DNA from: Boswellia sacra
Lineage: Eukaryota; Streptophyta; Magnoliopsida; Sapindales; Burseraceae
Length of the DNA: 64,000 bases
Direction of reading: 5' to 3'
Assembly (NCBI GenBank): GCA_013180625.2
Contig: SNVD02001177.1
Location: 1-64,000 of the forward strand
Below, piece after piece: positions 61,050 through 64,000 of the stretch. Below the pieces are notes generated by a model. It ran no database searches, was not told the DNA's origin, and saw only the letters and a program-made list of their open reading frames with translations. Made by a program: the position numbers and the translations under genes. Positions within the stretch are counted from its first letter, which is position 1. Every line of letters starts with the position of its first letter.

Positions 61050-62081
61050 AGTCTCGCCTCTTTAGGCAATCCTTAATCCTATGTCCCATCTAACTGCAAC
61101 CAAAGCAAGCACCAGTGTTCCAATAGCAATTCCCACGGTGTGTATTACCGCAACGATCACGAGAGGTTGTATTGTTTTGAGAAGATCCATCTCCATCCTG
61201 TCTTTCGAAAGAATAATTATTAGTATCCCCTAGGCCTGACCAGATGTTACCATCACTCTTGGGATTTTGTCGGTTCTGATCGTCTCTCTCATTCTGAGGT
61301 TCCACTAAGTACCTCTCAGCAATCATAGCTCGGTCTACCATCTCTGCATATGTGTCTAACTTCAACACTGCCAGTTGGGACTGAATAGCTGGACATAAGC
61401 CCTTAAAAAAACAATCTTGCTTTAACAGCATCACTTGGTATGGTCGCAAATCGAGATAGAGAGTTGAATTGTTCCTCATATTTAGCCACTGATGTATTTC
61501 CTTGAGTTAAACGATTAAATTCTACCTCCATCTTGTGGCAAACTCGATCAGAGAAATATTTCTCATTAAAGGAATCTACAAACATCCTCAAAGTAATTTG
61601 TGCGCCTTCTCCCATACGGTTAATCGTCAATCGTGAAGTGGCTTCCCACCAATGGTTAGCCTCACCCTCCAAGACAAAAGACGCGAACGTAGCCCTCAAA
61701 TTACCTGTACAACCAAGAGCTGTGAATATCTTCTCTATTTGCTTTAGCCAAGCCTCAGCAACCAAAGGATCTATAGTACCCCAAAAAGTAGGTGGACCTA
61801 GTTTCCTGAATTGCTCCAAGGTTACTACAGCTTCACCCGCTGCCACATATTTTCCTTCTTTATTATCACCACGTCCAGGATTATGATTTGTGATTTGCCA
61901 TTTGCTCCATAATCCTATTCTGCTGCTCCATGAGTCTAGTAAATGCGTTCATCCATGGAAGATTATCTTAAGCCATTTCTTGAATAGTAGGATTATCATT
62001 AGTCCGACTATTGCCACCTTTGGTTTGATTATTGTTACCCCTTGAGCTAGAAGCCTCAATAGTCTGTCTACGTGGTGGCAT
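61050..62081 (-). pseudogene. Ty3/gypsy gag, broken
   Basis: A probable start is the ATG at 62081-62079 (MPPRRQ). The main frame 61846-61403 holds the retrotransposon gag domain (FRKLGPPTFWGTIDPLVAEA, LEGEANHWWE, FNEKYFSDRV, EEQFNSLSRFA). It overlaps a second frame at 61479-61090 (FFKGLCPAIQSQLAVL, DRAMIAERYL), so one frameshift lies at about 61405-61480. The zinc knuckle C-x2-C-x4-H-x4-C (near 61101-61060) is split by a TAG at 61092-61090. Stops also lie near 61965 and 61860-61885. Family role: gag forms the particle that packages element RNA. Confidence 0.88.
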
Positions 62082-62222
62082 CTTAAACTAGCATAACATA
62101 AGAAATTTAATAAGAAATCACATGAATGTTTTCGGTTTCTAAGATCTAAAGAAAACTTATCATCTTCGATCTGAGTCACTACTTTCTATTGACATTTTAT
62201 AGTCTACAGAATCATATACCTA

Positions 62223-62235
62223 GGCTCTGATACCA
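62223..62235 (-). promoter_or_regulatory. Primer-binding site of the gag-only element (tRNA-iMet)
   Basis: The minus strand reads tggtatcagagcc, a perfect match to the plant initiator-tRNA-Met primer site, four bases from the 5' LTR border. Confidence 0.9.
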
Positions 62236-62239
62236 TAAC

Positions 62240-63442
62240 TGTAACGTCCCAAAACCGAAACACAATTGTTGCTAATGGACTAGGAAATCACTAATAATAA
62301 ATCTCTAAACAAAAACTTCAATAATCTTTCTTATTAGGAAAAAGTGAACATAACAATACATTTAATGTCTCTCTAATCAAAACAAAGTCCAACAATCTAA
62401 AACTCAAAACATAACTATTAAAAAAAATAATCTTCTTATTTCATAATTCCAAAAATGAAATAAAGTCTCGACATCAACCAGCAAACCCAACCGCTAACTT
62501 CCAAGACTACTCTATAAAATGTTAAAGACGAGGGGTAAGCCGTCAACTCTGTAAGTAAAATCATACACAACCATTTAGTATCTTAAAACAATTGTAAAAA
62601 ATATCATATAATTCATAGTTTGATACTTCAATTCCAGAATCATATCTTAATAAAAACATAGTCATAAGCTTTTATAACATTTAAAATCAAAGAAATCATT
62701 ACAGATCAGAAAATATTCATCGACTCATGTCATATAGTGTCACCCGTAATCTCGGTGACCTGGCCCAAAATTCAGACATCAATGTCACCTGTAATCCCGG
62801 TGATTTGGCCAGAAAGTCAGACAATAATGTCACCTGTAATCCCGGTGATCCGGCTAGAAAGTCGTGTGCACACTTATACCACAGCTGGGTTCAGAATTCA
62901 GAGTTCATAATAGTATTCAGATATTATGGACAATGAGTCAAAATATTTCAAAACGATGACAAAATAACACAATACTCAAAATACTTAGTCTAATGACTTT
63001 TCGTAGATAATCGTAAGGTCATCAAAATATCAAGACTTCTAAAAAAAATGTCAAGGAAACATTTAACATATATTCTGAATTTTTGCAAAAATAATTTATT
63101 AAAAGTTCCTTTCACTAAAATGACTTTTAACATAAAAGGTTTTTGAGAATCAATTTAAAAGATTTGCTAAAACTCTAATTCCATAATTTATATTCTAAAA
63201 CAGAAAACAATTCATATAATATCACATAAAAGTATTTTCTAACATAGTAAAATATTCATTAAAAAAACGTTACACTTTAATCACAGTACATGGATGATGT
63301 TACTTACTCTGATCGATAAAAAAAAAGAAATATCCTAGCTCCTACTCATCCAACGATTGTCCTAAGACATAACCATAAAATATTTTGATAAAGTCATAAA
63401 CTCAACACCTAAAATATGCTATAAAATTCCCTTAAAAATTCC
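62240..63442 (-). repeat. 5' LTR of the gag-only element, truncated
   Basis: Aligns with 58816 onward base by base up to aaaaattcc at 63442, then leaves the LTR sequence. About 0.9 kb of LTR is missing. Confidence 0.88.
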
Positions 63443-64000
63443 TAAAGGGCTAATCACACAAACACCCCCTTGGTTTTGGCTTAATTTCGTCCATATTCAC
63501 TGTTTGCCATTTTTCATCACCGCCTACCCCTGACTTTTTCGAAATTCATCATGGAGACCCCTTCCGTTAGTTTAGACGTTAAGTGACGTCAGATTTCATC
63601 AGTTTTCCATCTATAAAGAGCTATTTTACCTAAATACCCTTAATCACAGTTTTGAAAAAATTTAGATAAAAATTTAATAATAAATATGAGCCATGATTAT
63701 AAAGGGTATACTTTTTTATAATAATTATAAAATAAGAATTTTTTTATATCACTAATCATCTTATCTCTCCTTTGTTTGCTCTGTCGCCATTATTGAGAAA
63801 CCCAAACCCAGTAAACCGAACCTCTGCTCTTCAATTCAATTCCTTATGCTCTTCTCGGTCTTAATTTCTTTTTTCTTTTTATTTTCTTTTTTCTTTTCAA
63901 TCGATGGTGGTAGAGGCGTTGTTGGGTTTGATACATTATTATAATTTTTTAATTTGATTTCTGGAAAAAAAATTTGATCTGGTTATGGATTCTTGAGAAC
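63443..64000. other. Sequence replacing the LTR end; partial element or host flank
   Basis: The stretch gggctaatcacacaaacaccc at the border, with CCCC/GGAG motifs downstream and a tagacgttaagtgacgtca segment (near 63573), resembles the end of a Mutator-type MITE family. The other end is outside the window. From about 63770 the sequence is C/T-rich and could be a 5' UTR. Confidence 0.35.

Larger units (their letters stand above)
58816..63442 (-). mobile_element. Gag-only Ty3/gypsy element (TR-GAG type) with long LTRs
   Basis: Two direct copies of a long LTR (58816-60933 and 62240-63442, the latter truncated) flank only about 1.3 kb. In minus orientation the order is 5' LTR, primer site complementary to initiator tRNA-Met (62235-62223), broken gag, polypurine tract (60947-60934), 3' LTR. 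There is no protease, RT, RNase H or integrase, so it is non-autonomous. LTR pairs differ by a few per cent by eye, indicating a moderately old insertion. Its right end is replaced by another sequence at 63443. Confidence 0.88.

Noticed and set aside
62223..62235. tRNA gene fragment
   Set aside because: It is a primer-binding site complementary to initiator tRNA-Met next to an LTR; there is no tRNA fold around it.

Overview
This window is nuclear DNA from a flowering plant, most likely a woody core eudicot. It is AT-rich, its genes are split by GT-AG introns, and transposable elements and an endogenous plant pararetrovirus dominate it. The pararetrovirus is petuvirus/florendovirus-like, a type known from Citrus and other trees, but the sequence alone does not fix the species. 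Only one gene looks intact: a CPSF6/CFIm68-like mRNA 3'-end-processing factor at 48913-50892 (+). Layout: 1-2637 holds an LTR-like stretch and the 3' end of a Ty3/gypsy chromovirus (integrase, chromodomain, 3' LTR). 3442-6376 (-) is a broken ORP2A-like (oxysterol-binding-protein-related) gene. 7738-8787 is a non-autonomous hAT element with a perfect 8-bp target duplication. 9115-34747 is a head-to-tail array of four degraded pararetrovirus copies (A to D), each missing a different part. Copy B is interrupted by a 7.2-kb CACTA element (15263-22458) that carries fragments of host genes, clearly MCM4 and probably an ASG1-like gene. 36063-40822 is a 4.76-kb hAT element with a broken BED/hATC transposase. 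41040-45988 is an intron-bearing ARP3 (actin-related protein 3) pseudogene that contains a MULE MITE in an intron and a solo Ty3 LTR inside an exon. 46850-54212 is the CPSF6-like gene with its presumed UTR introns. 54746-58087 is a Mutator-like element with a second hAT element nested in it. 58816-63442 (-) is a gag-only Ty3/gypsy element with about 2.1-kb LTRs around a 1.3-kb interior. The regions are layered: virus, then CACTA within the virus; MULE, then hAT within the MULE; ARP3 copy, then MITE and solo LTR within it. Target-site duplications give this order directly. The viral copies are riddled with stop codons, many at positions where a sister copy has CAA or CAG, so they are silenced relics. 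The least explained feature is an in-frame region of about 300 codons downstream of RNase H. It is present in copies B, C and D, and I recognise no domain in it. No tRNA, rRNA or CRISPR array was seen.
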